Shown here: one piece after another, positions 7,999 through 17,058 of the stretch | How the letters are laid out: each line of letters starts with the position of its first letter | Numbering within the stretch: position 1 is the stretch's first letter | From: an uncultured bacterium | GTDB lineage: Bacteria; Eisenbacteria; RBG-16-71-46; CAIMUX01 | Length of the DNA stretch: 18,943 nucleotides | Assembly: GCA_946886185.1 (NCBI GenBank) | Contig: CAMPIC010000003.1 | Coordinates: 1 to 18,943 of the forward strand | Direction: 5' to 3' | The notes under the pieces: generated by a model | Told to the model about the DNA's origin: nothing | What the model saw: only the letters and a program-made list of their open reading frames with translations | The model's database searches: none | Position numbers and translations under genes: made by a program

Positions 7999-10677
7999 GT
8001 GCCGGAATCGTTTCGGGGTCGGGACCTACCCGTGCGGAGAAGCGGTCTCTCCGCGCGCGCGTTTCAAATCTGCTGCGCGGCGGTTCTTGCGGTTGCCTCG
8101 CTCGTTCCGAGCGACAGCCGCGCCCAGGGCCAGCTCGGACGGGAAGTCGTTCCCGTCTTCCAGCAAATCCATCTGACGCTCGACGCCGATCGCACCGACT
8201 ACTCGGGATCGATCCGCGTCGACCTCCACGTGCCCGAGCCGGTGGATGCCGTCCATCTCCATTCGCTCGGTCCGACCCTCACTCGGATCCAGCTGACCGA
8301 TTCCGCGGGCACGGTCGACGTGAAGCACACGGTGGATGAGTACGGCTACCTATCGCTCGCGACGTCCCGCCCTCTGCATCCGGGGTCGGCACAGCTGGAG
8401 ATCGAGTTCACCAACGAGTTCGATACGCGCGCGTCGAGCCTCTATCGGGTGGTGATCGAGGACAAGTCGTACGCCTTCACCCAGTTCGAAGCGGTCGATG
8501 CGCGCGAGGCGTTTCCTTGCTGGGACGAGCCCGCGTTCAAGTTCCCGTATCAACTCACGCTCACGGTTCCGGAGGCGCACCTGGCGCTTTCCAACACTCC
8601 GATCGAGTCGGAGTCGATCTCTTCCGGAATGCGCACCGTCGTGTTCAAGAAAACCCCGCCGCTTCCCTCCTACCTTCTGGCGCTCGCGACAGGTCCGCTG
8701 GATACCGTGCCGCTGAAGGGACTGCCCTGTCCGGGCCGGCTCGTGACCGTGCGCGGCCGATCCCATCTCGGCGGAGACGCGGTCGCCCGGACCGCGATCG
8801 CCCTGGATGCGCTGGAGGACTATTTCGGACGGCCCCATCCGTACGAAAAGCTCGACCTGATCGCCGTTCCCGAATTCTGGTACGGAGCGATGGAGAACCC
8901 GGGAGCGATCGTCTTCAACGAACGGAGCATCCTCTACGATCCGTCGCGCGCCGGCGTCCGCGAGCAGCGCAGTTTCACCACCACCTTGACGCACGAGCTG
9001 GCGCATCTCTGGTTCGGGGACCTGGTGACGATGTCGTGGTGGGATGATCTCTGGTTGAACGAGTCGTTCGCGACCTGGGCGTCGGAGAAGATCGTGCACC
9101 AGCTCTACCCCGAGTACCGGCGCGATCTGGCGGTGCTCAGAGGAAGACGCACCGCGATGCGGGTCGACGCTCTGCCTTCGGCGCGCGCCATCCGGCAGCC
9201 GGTCGCTCCCAACATCAATCTCGGACAGCTGGCAGACGCGCTCGCGTATGACAAAGGAGAAACGGTCCTTCGCATGATCGAGACGTGGGTCGGTCCCGAT
9301 CGATTTCGCGAGGGGGTCGTCTCGTATCTCGATGAGCATGCCTGGGGAAACGCGGTCGCGGCGGATCTCTGGAACGCGGTCTCGAAAACGTCGGGACATG
9401 ACTTGACGCCGGTCCTGTCTTCATTCCTGGATCAGCCGGGCGTTCCGCTGGTCGAGGTCGAGCTGCTGGACGGAGGGCAGGTGCAACTGCGGCAGCGCCG
9501 CCACGCCTTGGCCGATGCTCATGGCGAGGTTTCCCCCAGCGATCAGATCTGGCGGATCCCGATCTCCTTGCGCTTTCCCAACGGTGAGGGAACGGAGGTG
9601 CACCGGCTCCTGCTCACGGAACGCGAGCAGATCGTGAATCTTCCGATCGCGGAGCGTCCCGCGTGGATTCACCCGAATGCGGACGAGACCGGCTACTACC
9701 TCTGGAAGACCGATCCGGAAAACCTGACGCATCTGGTGGAGAATGCGGAGCGATTGTTGAACGACGCAGAGCGAGTGGGCCTGGTGCACAACCTCGCCGC
9801 GCTCCTGCAGGGCGGATCAATCTCCTCGGATCTGTTCCTGCCATGGACGTCGCGGTGCGCGCAGGATTCCCAACCGGAGGTGGTGGATGCAGTCCTGGAC
9901 GCATGGGAGCTCATCCGCGCTCCGCTGATCGCCCCCGAGCTCGGGGACGAATTCGCGCTCTATGTGCGCGACGGATTGCAGCCCGCGGTGGAGCGATGGG
10001 GATTGCTGCCGCAGCCCGGAGAAGAGGAGAGCGTGACGCTCCTCCGTCCCTCGATGCTCATCTGGTTGGCGCGCGACGGCGAGGATGCTCGTGTGCAAGC
10101 GCTGGCCGACTCTCTCACCGATCTTTATCTGAATGGATCGGATGCGTGCCCTCCGTCGCTCATCCAATCGGTCCTGGGGATCTCGGCGCAGGACGGAGAT
10201 CTCGCGCTCTTCGAGCGTTTCCGCGACCTCTTCCAGGAAGAGGGGGATCCGCCGCGGCGAAGAGCGCTGCTTTCCGCGATGGGAGAGTTCCGCGAACCGG
10301 AAGTAGTGGAAGCGGCGCTGCGATTCGCTTTGGAAGGACCGCTCCGTCCGAACGAGCGCACCAGCATCCCGTCTTCGATCGGGCAGGAGCCCGCGCTCCA
10401 AGAGCGCGTCTATCGCTGGATGAAAGATTCCTATGCGCGCGTGGCCGAATCGATCCCCGACGAGCGCATGGCGCGCATGCCCCGCTACGCCTCCGGTTGC
10501 TCTTTGGAGAATTTGGAGGATGCGCGCGCCTTCTTCTCCGATCCCTCCCGCCAGCCGGCCGGCACGGACGTCGAGCTCCGCAAAGCCGAGGATGCGGTGC
10601 GCGCCTGCGTTTCGCTCCGGGAACGGGAAGGGGGCGCGGCGGCCAGCTACCTGCGAAGTCGGGCGGCCGCTCCGTAG
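7999..10677 (+). CDS. Secreted M1-family zinc aminopeptidase
   Basis: This 892-residue metallopeptidase should remove N-terminal residues from peptides in the periplasm or outside the cell. A signal peptide with basic residues RR at 13-14 and a core ending at SRA (cleavage after about residue 42) is followed by the N-terminal beta domain (FTQFEAVDAREAFPCWDEP). The catalytic domain carries YGAMEN (295-300), which grips the substrate N-terminus, and the zinc site H332-E333-L-A-H336 with E355 exactly 18 residues later (LWLNES). The C-terminal 450 residues are helical and resemble the ERAP1-like domain. No C-terminal sorting domain is present. The start was set at GTG 7999, with GGAGG 4 bases upstream, because it yields a clean signal peptide. 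The frame extends to 7918, and an ATG at 7997 is out of frame. It is divergent from the exporter genes. Confidence 0.92.
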   Translation: MPESFRGRDLPVRRSGLSARAFQICCAAVLAVASLVPSDSRAQGQLGREVVPVFQQIHLTLDADRTDYSGSIRVDLHVPEPVDAVHLHSLGPTLTRIQLTDSAGTVDVKHTVDEYGYLSLATSRPLHPGSAQLEIEFTNEFDTRASSLYRVVIEDKSYAFTQFEAVDAREAFPCWDEPAFKFPYQLTLTVPEAHLALSNTPIESESISSGMRTVVFKKTPPLPSYLLALATGPLDTVPLKGLPCPGRLVTVRGRSHLGGDAVARTAIALDALEDYFGRPHPYEKLDLIAVPEFWYGAMENPGAIVFNERSILYDPSRAGVREQRSFTTTLTHELAHLWFGDLVTMSWWDDLWLNESFATWASEKIVHQLYPEYRRDLAVLRGRRTAMRVDALPSARAIRQPVAPNINLGQLADALAYDKGETVLRMIETWVGPDRFREGVVSYLDEHAWGNAVAADLWNAVSKTSGHDLTPVLSSFLDQPGVPLVEVELLDGGQVQLRQRRHALADAHGEVSPSDQIWRIPISLRFPNGEGTEVHRLLLTEREQIVNLPIAERPAWIHPNADETGYYLWKTDPENLTHLVENAERLLNDAERVGLVHNLAALLQGGSISSDLFLPWTSRCAQDSQPEVVDAVLDAWELIRAPLIAPELGDEFALYVRDGLQPAVERWGLLPQPGEEESVTLLRPSMLIWLARDGEDARVQALADSLTDLYLNGSDACPPSLIQSVLGISAQDGDLALFERFRDLFQEEGDPPRRRALLSAMGEFREPEVVEAALRFALEGPLRPNERTSIPSSIGQEPALQERVYRWMKDSYARVAESIPDERMARMPRYASGCSLENLEDARAFFSDPSRQPAGTDVELRKAEDAVRACVSLREREGGAAASYLRSRAAAP

Positions 10678-10709
10678 CGAGGAGCAGCGCCCGGTGCGCC
10701 GCGTATGGG

Positions 10710-10737
10710 TTGCGATTCGTCGCGACTCGGCTACGAT
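10710..10737 (+). promoter_or_regulatory. Candidate sigma70-like promoter of the Wza-type gene
   Basis: TTGCGA (10710-10715) and TACGAT (10732-10737) are separated by 16 bases. Each matches four of six consensus positions. Transcription would start near 10744, giving a leader of about 68 bases before the chosen start at 10812. The 134-base gap after the aminopeptidase stop shows no convincing terminator. Confidence 0.35.
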
Positions 10738-10811
10738 AGCCACTTCCGCCGCGCCGGAGCCCGCCGTCCGCGGGTCAGGTCGCGCGGCGTCACCAGCGGA
10801 GATCCATCACG

Positions 10812-12533
10812 TTGCCGTATCGATCGATGACCGGGGGCCGCCTCGCTCTCGCGCAGACGATTGCTTGCCTCGCCTTACTTGCTCCCTGGATCGTCGCGCG
10901 CGCGCAGGATCAGATGATCCAGGGCGGCGCCGCCTCGGCGGGAGGTGCGTCCGCGCCTGCGGCAGCGGTCGATCCGGGGACCTCCCTGGCGGCCCCGGGA
11001 TCCGCGCTCGAATCCGCGGTCGACGCCGACGCCTACCGCCTGGGTCCGGGCGATGTCCTCACGATCGGAATCTGGGGACCGCAGCCGATCGTCTACGATC
11101 TCCCGGTCACGCTCGAAGGAAAGCTGCTCCTGCCCTCCATCGGCGTCCTCCCCGTCGATGGGCTCCCGCTCGGGACGGCCCGCGACCACGTCCGCGATCG
11201 GATCCTCCAAGACTTTCGCAACGTCGAGGACACCGTGACCTTGACCCGCCTGCGCAAGTTCCAGATCCTCGTCCTCGGCCAGGTGCAGAAACCGGGAACC
11301 TATCTCGCGAGCGCGGTCGATCGAGTTTCCTCCGCCGTCAACTGGGCGGGAGGGCTGACGGAGCAGGCGAGCCAGCGTGGAATCCGCGTCCAGTCGCAGG
11401 GCGAGCTGCGCGCGACCGCCGATCTCTTTGCATTTCTGCAGCGCGGGATCGCCCGTGACAATCCGCTGCTGCAGGACGGAGACATCGTCTATGTGCCGTT
11501 CAAGAGCGAGAACTATCAAGTGCGCGGAGCGGTCAACCAACCGGGCGCGTTCGAACACGTGGAAGGCGACCGGCTGAGCGATGCGATCTTCTACGCGGGC
11601 GGGCTGACGGCGGACGCATTCATCGACACCATCGAGGTGGCGCGCTATCCGGGCAACGATGCGCCTCGCAAGCGTTTCTTCATCGTCGACGGGAGAGATC
11701 CGATCGCGGCGGACTCCTATGGGGAAAACGCTGTTCCCGAGGTCGTCGGACACTTCCGCCCCGCCGTCACCCGCACCGACGCGGAGATGCCCGATTACCC
11801 GGACATCGAGCTCGAGGCGGGAGACATCATCTTCGTGCGGGCGGTTCCGGAAGAGCGGCTGCGCGAGCTCGTGGAGGTGCGCGGCGAAGTCGTCTATCCA
11901 GGCTTCTACCCGATCGTCGAGGGAGAGACCCGGCTGAGCGACGTGGTTTCGTGGGCGGGCGGGCTCACTCCGGAGGCGTTCCTGCAGGAATCGCAGCTGA
12001 TTCGCAGAGAATCGCTCCGGCAGGAGGATCGCGAGTTCGAGCGGCTCCGGAACATTCCGGTCGCCGACATGAAGCCGGACGAGTACGAATACTTCAAAGT
12101 ACGCTCGCGGGAAACGCCCGGACTCATGGTGGTCGATTTTCACGAGCTCTTCGTGGAGCATGATCGCGAAGACGACCTGCTCCTGCGGCGCGGCGACGTC
12201 ATCAACATCGCCACCCGGCGCGATTTCATCTCCGTTCTCGGAATGGTTTCCGATCCCGGGAACATCCCGTACGAGCGCGGCCTGGACGTCGAGGACTACA
12301 TCGATCGTTCCGGCGGCTATGCGGACCGCGCGGACGAGGGGAAGACGCGCGTGATCCGGGCGGGGACGGGCGAGTGGGTGCGCGGCGATGACGCGCGGAA
12401 CCTCGGTCCGGGAGATACGGTTTGGGTCCCCGAGAAGCCGGATCGCGATTGGTGGGGCGGGTTCAAAGACGTGGTGGGAGTGACCACGCAGATCCTCACC
12501 ATCTATCTGATTGCCGAGCGCGCCACCCAGTAA
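10812..12533 (+). CDS. Wza-like polysaccharide export protein with four SLBB-type units
   Basis: This 573-residue exported protein is of the outer-membrane polysaccharide export (Poly_export/SLBB) family. After a signal peptide (core about 11-27, likely cleavage near ARA-QDQ) and an Ala/Gly-rich linker comes the Poly_export domain (about 74-150, YRLGPGDVLTIGIWG). Four SLBB-like units follow: about 151-230 (VLGQVQKPGTY), 235-343 (VRGAVNQPGAF and AGGLT), 354-470 (VRGEVVYPGFY and AGGLT) and 473-540 (VLGMVSDPGNI). A WWGGF segment and a C-terminal hydrophobic helix (about 551-568) may insert in the outer membrane. E. coli Wza is shorter and a lipoprotein; no convincing lipobox is seen here. The TTG at 10812 has GGAG ten bases upstream; the ATG at 10827 also leaves a full signal peptide but has poorer spacing. 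No Wzc or glycosyltransferase genes are adjacent. Confidence 0.88.
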   Translation: MPYRSMTGGRLALAQTIACLALLAPWIVARAQDQMIQGGAASAGGASAPAAAVDPGTSLAAPGSALESAVDADAYRLGPGDVLTIGIWGPQPIVYDLPVTLEGKLLLPSIGVLPVDGLPLGTARDHVRDRILQDFRNVEDTVTLTRLRKFQILVLGQVQKPGTYLASAVDRVSSAVNWAGGLTEQASQRGIRVQSQGELRATADLFAFLQRGIARDNPLLQDGDIVYVPFKSENYQVRGAVNQPGAFEHVEGDRLSDAIFYAGGLTADAFIDTIEVARYPGNDAPRKRFFIVDGRDPIAADSYGENAVPEVVGHFRPAVTRTDAEMPDYPDIELEAGDIIFVRAVPEERLRELVEVRGEVVYPGFYPIVEGETRLSDVVSWAGGLTPEAFLQESQLIRRESLRQEDREFERLRNIPVADMKPDEYEYFKVRSRETPGLMVVDFHELFVEHDREDDLLLRRGDVINIATRRDFISVLGMVSDPGNIPYERGLDVEDYIDRSGGYADRADEGKTRVIRAGTGEWVRGDDARNLGPGDTVWVPEKPDRDWWGGFKDVVGVTTQILTIYLIAERATQ

Positions 12534-12602
12534 CGCGCCGACGGGTCACCGCCGAGCGCGCATCGCAGCCAATCCCGGCGCGGGGACTGCAAGGAGGTAC
12601 CG

Positions 12603-13541
12603 ATGAACCACGGATCCCGAACCAGCGCATGGCCCGAGTTGCCGCTGGAGGCATGGAGTGACACCTGCGCGACTTTGCACATGTGGACCCAGATCGTGGG
12701 GAAGATCCGGCTCGCCCAGGTCGCCTTCGTGAATCATTCCTGGAACGTGACCTTGTATGTGACGGCTTCCGGGCTCACCACTTCCGTCATGCCGTGCGGC
12801 GAGCGCGGGTTCCAGATCGATTTCGACTTCCTCGAACATCAGGTTCTGATCCGCGCGAGCGACGGCAGGAAAGGGCAGGTGCGTCTGGAGCCGCAATCGG
12901 TGGCGACGTTCTACGCGCGGCTCTTCGCGGAGCTGCGTGCGCTCGATCTCGATCTCGAGATCCACGGCGCTCCCAACGAAGTGACGGATCCGATCCCCTT
13001 CGCGGTCGATGAAACGCATCGGGCGTACGATCCTGAGTACGCGAATCGTTTCTGGCGCATCCTCCTGCAGGCTGATCGCGTCTTCAAGGAGTTCCGCGCC
13101 GGGTTCATCGGCAAGTGCAGTCCGGTGCACTTCTTCTGGGGCGCTCCCGACCTCGCGGTGACCCGATTTTCCGGTCGCCCTGCCCCGGAGCATCCTGGAG
13201 GAGTGCCTCATCTGCCCGACTCGGTCGCGCGTGAGGCGTACTCGCACGAAGTGAGCAGCTGCGGATTCTGGCCGGGAAGCGGACCGGTTCCCTATCCGGC
13301 GTTCTACTCCTACATCTATCCCGAACCCGATGGATTCGCAGAGGCGAACGTCGTCCCGAATGAGGCGTTCTATAGCCGGGATCTGGGGGAGTTCATCCTG
13401 CCCTACGATGCGGTCAGAACGTCGCAGTCGCCCGACCGCACGCTCCTCTCGTTCCTCGAGTCCACGTATGCAGCGGCCGCCGATCTCGCGCGCTGGGACC
13501 GCAAGGCGCTGGAGACCGCGGTGAGCGCGGGCCGGTCATAG
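12603..13541 (+). CDS. DUF5996 family protein
   Basis: This 312-residue soluble protein of the DUF5996 family is recognised from its conserved blocks: LHMWTQIVGKIRLA near the N-terminus, NHSWNVTLYVTA, GLTTS, DFDFLEHQ, FWRILLQADRVFKEFR, GKCSPVHFFWG, DLAVTRFSGR, YSHEVSS-GFWPG and the C-terminal EFILPYD. The many conserved His, Trp, Tyr and Glu residues suggest an enzyme or ligand-binding protein, but the family's function is not established. No signal peptide is present. The start is secure: AAGGAGG lies 5 bases upstream of the ATG. It begins 69 bases after the Wza-like gene on the same strand with no evident terminator or promoter between them, so co-transcription is possible; a functional link to polysaccharide export is not shown. 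The gene ends convergent to the 13650-14282 gene. Confidence 0.88.
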   Translation: MNHGSRTSAWPELPLEAWSDTCATLHMWTQIVGKIRLAQVAFVNHSWNVTLYVTASGLTTSVMPCGERGFQIDFDFLEHQVLIRASDGRKGQVRLEPQSVATFYARLFAELRALDLDLEIHGAPNEVTDPIPFAVDETHRAYDPEYANRFWRILLQADRVFKEFRAGFIGKCSPVHFFWGAPDLAVTRFSGRPAPEHPGGVPHLPDSVAREAYSHEVSSCGFWPGSGPVPYPAFYSYIYPEPDGFAEANVVPNEAFYSRDLGEFILPYDAVRTSQSPDRTLLSFLESTYAAAADLARWDRKALETAVSAGRS

Positions 13542-13649
13542 GTGCGGGCACGCGCCCAGCCGATCTGAAAGAGAGACGGAGACGAGGCCACGCGGCGAAT
13601 GCACTCGCGCACGCAGCAGAGGTGAGGCGCAGTCAACCGAGGCGACGGG

Positions 13650-14282
13650 CTACTGCTCGGCCGGAATCAGCCGGTAGATCTCGGCCAGCTCCGCTTCCTG
13701 CGGGGAATACGTGAGGATCAGGTCTGCCAGCGCACGATAGACACCGTCGATGCTCCGCGCGAGCAGAGGTTCTCCACCGGCGATGAACGCGGCTTCGACT
13801 TCCTCTGCAGAGGGAGCAGTGATTCCGCTCGACAGCGCGAGGTCGCGTTCCTGCGTGCCGCGGGTTCGGTCGATCCGCTCCGGTAGCTCCCTCGATCCGT
13901 AGAACAGGGGCGAGGAGGAGAGATCGGTGTCGCCGGGAACGAGGACGATCACGCGTCCCGACTCCGCTCCGCTGCTGGCGAGCTCCGCGGGACGGTCTCC
14001 CACGAACAGCACCGGCATGTCGGTTTGCCGGGGTTGCGCCAATCGAGGATCGACTTCCAAAACGAGGATGTATCCGGAGGTGATCTCCGGCTGTTCTTTC
14101 ACGTACAGATAGCGATACGGCACTTCCAGAGTGAAAGGGCGCGCATAGAGGAGTCCTCGGACTCCCGTCCCGTCGTCCGCGAGCTCGAGCGCCGTCCCCG
14201 AAACCTCGTCTTCGGCGGACCCAACCTCCGCCCAGCCGGAGGTGAGAGCAAGGGCCAGCGCACACCACAGAGCGATTCGCAA
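13650..14282 (-). CDS. Secreted protein of unknown function, last gene of the hydrolase operon
   Basis: This is a 210-residue protein I do not recognise. Residues 1-23 form a signal peptide (MRIALWCALALALTSGW, cleavage near GSA-EDE). The middle (about 45-130) is predicted beta-rich, with VPYRYLYVKEQPEITSGYILVLEVDP and GRVIVLVPGDTD strands. The C-terminal 70 residues are acidic and helical and contain no cysteine. The start is TTG (complement of 14280-14282). It is supported by AAGGAG seven bases upstream, located inside the last codons (M-K-E-stop) of the hydrolase gene, and by the clean signal peptide; no ATG lies nearby. The four-base gap to the hydrolase stop implies translational coupling. 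It may be an accessory or partner protein of the hydrolase, but this rests on gene order only. An overlapping frame (13633-14268) is a compositional shadow. Confidence 0.8.
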   Translation of the reverse strand: MRIALWCALALALTSGWAEVGSAEDEVSGTALELADDGTGVRGLLYARPFTLEVPYRYLYVKEQPEITSGYILVLEVDPRLAQPRQTDMPVLFVGDRPAELASSGAESGRVIVLVPGDTDLSSSPLFYGSRELPERIDRTRGTQERDLALSSGITAPSAEEVEAAFIAGGEPLLARSIDGVYRALADLILTYSPQEAELAEIYRLIPAEQ

Positions 14283-14286
14283 CGTC

Positions 14287-17058
14287 TCACTCCTTCATGA
14301 TCTGGATGTCGTCGATTCCGATTCGACCCCGCGGCGATCCGAAGGCCGCCCCGAACTCGAAGCGTACTGCTTCGATGTTGGAGAGGTCGAGCCCGGCGCC
14401 ATCGGTCTCGAAGGCGGCGAGCGGAATCCGCACCGTGTTCATTTCATTGACCCAGCCCGCGAAATCTCCCGACCCGGTGCGCGGATAGAGCGGCGAGAGC
14501 GCGCCCCAGGCGCCGAAGCGCACCGTGTTGGTCGCGCCGGAAGCGTCACGCAGCGTCACTGCGAACGAGTGGGATCCGTTGAGCGCTCGAGTTTCGGCGT
14601 GGCGCGTGCCTTGCGCCGCTCGGAACGAAAGGAAGCGGAAGTCGCGCAGATCGCGATAGTTGGAGATTACTTCGAACTCCAGGTAGCGCGTCTGGCCGAC
14701 GGTGTAGTCGAAGATCGCGCCGCGCGTGAAATCGCCGCCGTCGGAGTGATAGGTCATTCCGTTCATCGGATCGCTCACGAGCGGAGAGAAGGTGTCGTCG
14801 GTGTCCTCGTTGAAGCCCTCGAAGAGGTTCGAGACGTCGTACGTGACAGCTCCCCCGGAGCTGCTCAGCGTCGAAGAAGTCGCCGTCTGGAAGTCGTCGA
14901 TGACGCGGTTTTGGGGAGTAGCCAGCTCGCGATAGGAGAGCGAGATCTCGACGTTCGGACTGATTCCGGAAGGACCGAGATCGTCGTAGAGGCGGGTCAG
15001 GTACTCCTTGGTCGCCGGATTTCCCTTGATGTCGTACTCGAGGAGCGCCAGGAAGTAGCTCTTCGCGATCAGCTGGCCCTGCGCGCGGCCGATCTGATTC
15101 GGACCGGTTCCGTCGTTGGACCCGCAACAATTGAAGTCATTGTGGGCCGCTCCGTGCACGTAGAGCGTCTGGACGGTTCCCGCTGAGCGGTCGTTCAACC
15201 GGAAGTATTGGCACTGGGAGCAGTTCGGCCGTCCCGAAACGTCGCCGTCCGCACCGGCGCCGATCAGGAAGTAGTCGACGTCGTGCGGATCGGACTCGCT
15301 GGCGCTGAGAAAGACGGTCGGGGCGATGCTTCCGATAAGCCCGATGTCCTGGTACGCGAAGTTCTGGACCAGGTTCGGGTTCTCGCGCACGCGGTCGTAC
15401 GCGCGCACCACTCCCTCGCCCCCGCGGCTGTGCCCGAACCAGGTGATGTCGGAATCATCGAGATGGCCGAGGAGCGCGCCTCCCGCGATCGTGGACAGGT
15501 GCCCCAGCAGGTAGTCGGTGTTGGTCAAGGTGGTGGTCGAGGCGGTCTCGATTCCCGGCTGGGTGTTGTTCTCGTGCGCCATCATGACGTACCCGTGGGA
15601 CGCGAGATGACTTCCGAGATAGTCGTACCAGGTATAGTGGTGTCCGTTGCCGTGACTGAGGACCACGACCGGCACGTTCGCCATGAGCGCGATGTCGGTC
15701 GGGTAGTACAATCGCTGTCCCAGGAACGATCCGCCGGAGTAGTTGACGGTGGTGACCGGATGGGGGCCGGCGAGCGATAGATCCGCCACGATGTGGCAAC
15801 CGGCCTCGGACAGCGAGAACCCGTCGATCAGATCCCCTGGATCGAGGAAGCCGTCGCGGCCGAAGTCGAACACGATGTCGTAGGAGCGGCTGAGAGCGCC
15901 GGCGTCGAGCCCGCCATTCCAGAGCAGCGCGACGTTTCCGGAGATCGACCCCGCGCTCACCACCATCGCCTCGGCGCCTCCCGACACGTCGGTGAGCGCA
16001 TTGTTGAGCCCCCAGGCGACAGGAGTACGGTGCGGCACGACATACGCGTCGTACGGCAGCCCGACACGCTCCGCATGGCGGAAGGGATCGAGCGCCGCCG
16101 TCAGGACCGCATCGTGGTTGAAGGTATCGACGAAGTGAAAGTGCGGATGGTCGTCCAACACCTTGCCCGAGAGACCGGGCCAGGGTCCCACGCGGATCTT
16201 GACCCGATCCTGGTTCGGATCCTCGTCCTCGCCGGCAACGGCGCTGCTGTAGGCGGCCACGAGCTCCGCCGTGCCGAAATCGGTCGCATCCACCAGGAAC
16301 GAGACCGGCAGATCGGAGCGATCGAAGTGCGCGGGCAGGGAAATGGGCGTTCCCGAGGGCGTGTACAAGTCCAGGATCGCGTCCCCCTCCAGCGTCAGAG
16401 CGTAGCTCCCCGATGCCACGCTGGAGTCCGCGGAGAGCGTGAACGGGCGCATCCCATGGCGCATGTAGGCGAAGGTGAATCCGTTTACCGGCCCGATGTG
16501 CGGCGCGAGGAAGATGCCGGTCGATTCTTCGGTGGCATCGTTGGAGAAAGCGGCATCGAGATGAATGTGTTGCGAGCAGACGGAGATCTCGATCGACGCC
16601 TGGTCCTGGCAGGAGCCGCAGGAAACTTCGACGAGGTGGGCTCCGGGGCCGGGCTGGAGCTCGATTTCGGTTCCCGTCCCGACCGGCGCTCCGTCGAGGA
16701 ACCACTGCGGCTCGTTCGCCATCATGAGTCCGTCCGCGCAATCGAGAACGGCGGTAAAGAGCACGTTCGATCCGAAGCAGGCGACCGTGTCCGCCACGAT
16801 CTCGATGGTGCAGCGCTCTTCGCCGATCACGAGCGGCTCGACGATCCGCGTCGAGCGTGCCTCATCCGCGAACGCGCCGGTGGGGCCCAGAAGGCTCGCC
16901 AGCAGCCCCATGAGCACGAGAACGGCCCCGGGCAGGCGAGGTTGCTGGAGCCCGGGAACGCCTCTACGCAAGCGAGGGTTCGTGAGCACGGGAGAGCCCG
17001 TGAGCGTGAGCGAAGAGGTGGAACGAAGGCCGCGCGCAGCCGAGGTGGCCACGCTCAT
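14287..17058 (-). CDS. Large secreted alpha/beta-hydrolase with N-terminal Ig-like and C-terminal carbohydrate-binding-like regions
   Basis: This 923-residue exported multidomain hydrolase starts with a long n-region and a hydrophobic core (AVLVLMGLLASLLG) ending near AFA-DEA, forming the signal peptide. A cysteine-containing Ig/PKD-like stretch follows, then beta-rich domains of unknown type. The alpha/beta-hydrolase core has an oxyanion-type VVVLSHGNGHH segment, the nucleophile elbow G-H-S544-R-G-G-E-G, acid candidates D604 or D606 in GADGDV, and H639 in VHGAAHNDF. The C-terminal 190 residues (from VIDDFQT) look like a jelly-roll carbohydrate-binding-like module ending IGIDDIQIMKE. Substrates could be esters or polyesters; the sequence does not decide. 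The ATG at 17058 overlaps the upstream TGA (ATGA), showing coupling despite a weak Shine-Dalgarno. It lacks the FlgD-type C-terminal domain carried by its upstream neighbour. Confidence 0.85.
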   Translation of the reverse strand: MSVATSAARGLRSTSSLTLTGSPVLTNPRLRRGVPGLQQPRLPGAVLVLMGLLASLLGPTGAFADEARSTRIVEPLVIGEERCTIEIVADTVACFGSNVLFTAVLDCADGLMMANEPQWFLDGAPVGTGTEIELQPGPGAHLVEVSCGSCQDQASIEISVCSQHIHLDAAFSNDATEESTGIFLAPHIGPVNGFTFAYMRHGMRPFTLSADSSVASGSYALTLEGDAILDLYTPSGTPISLPAHFDRSDLPVSFLVDATDFGTAELVAAYSSAVAGEDEDPNQDRVKIRVGPWPGLSGKVLDDHPHFHFVDTFNHDAVLTAALDPFRHAERVGLPYDAYVVPHRTPVAWGLNNALTDVSGGAEAMVVSAGSISGNVALLWNGGLDAGALSRSYDIVFDFGRDGFLDPGDLIDGFSLSEAGCHIVADLSLAGPHPVTTVNYSGGSFLGQRLYYPTDIALMANVPVVVLSHGNGHHYTWYDYLGSHLASHGYVMMAHENNTQPGIETASTTTLTNTDYLLGHLSTIAGGALLGHLDDSDITWFGHSRGGEGVVRAYDRVRENPNLVQNFAYQDIGLIGSIAPTVFLSASESDPHDVDYFLIGAGADGDVSGRPNCSQCQYFRLNDRSAGTVQTLYVHGAAHNDFNCCGSNDGTGPNQIGRAQGQLIAKSYFLALLEYDIKGNPATKEYLTRLYDDLGPSGISPNVEISLSYRELATPQNRVIDDFQTATSSTLSSSGGAVTYDVSNLFEGFNEDTDDTFSPLVSDPMNGMTYHSDGGDFTRGAIFDYTVGQTRYLEFEVISNYRDLRDFRFLSFRAAQGTRHAETRALNGSHSFAVTLRDASGATNTVRFGAWGALSPLYPRTGSGDFAGWVNEMNTVRIPLAAFETDGAGLDLSNIEAVRFEFGAAFGSPRGRIGIDDIQIMKE

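Noticed and set aside
10875..12161. 428-codon minus-strand open frame opposite the Wza-like gene
   Set aside because: Antisense shadow; the plus-strand frame has a signal peptide and clear Poly_export and SLBB motifs.
13542..13649. Possible terminator between convergent genes (GGGC-ACGC-GCCC at 13546-13557)
   Set aside because: Only four base pairs and no T-tract; too weak to call.
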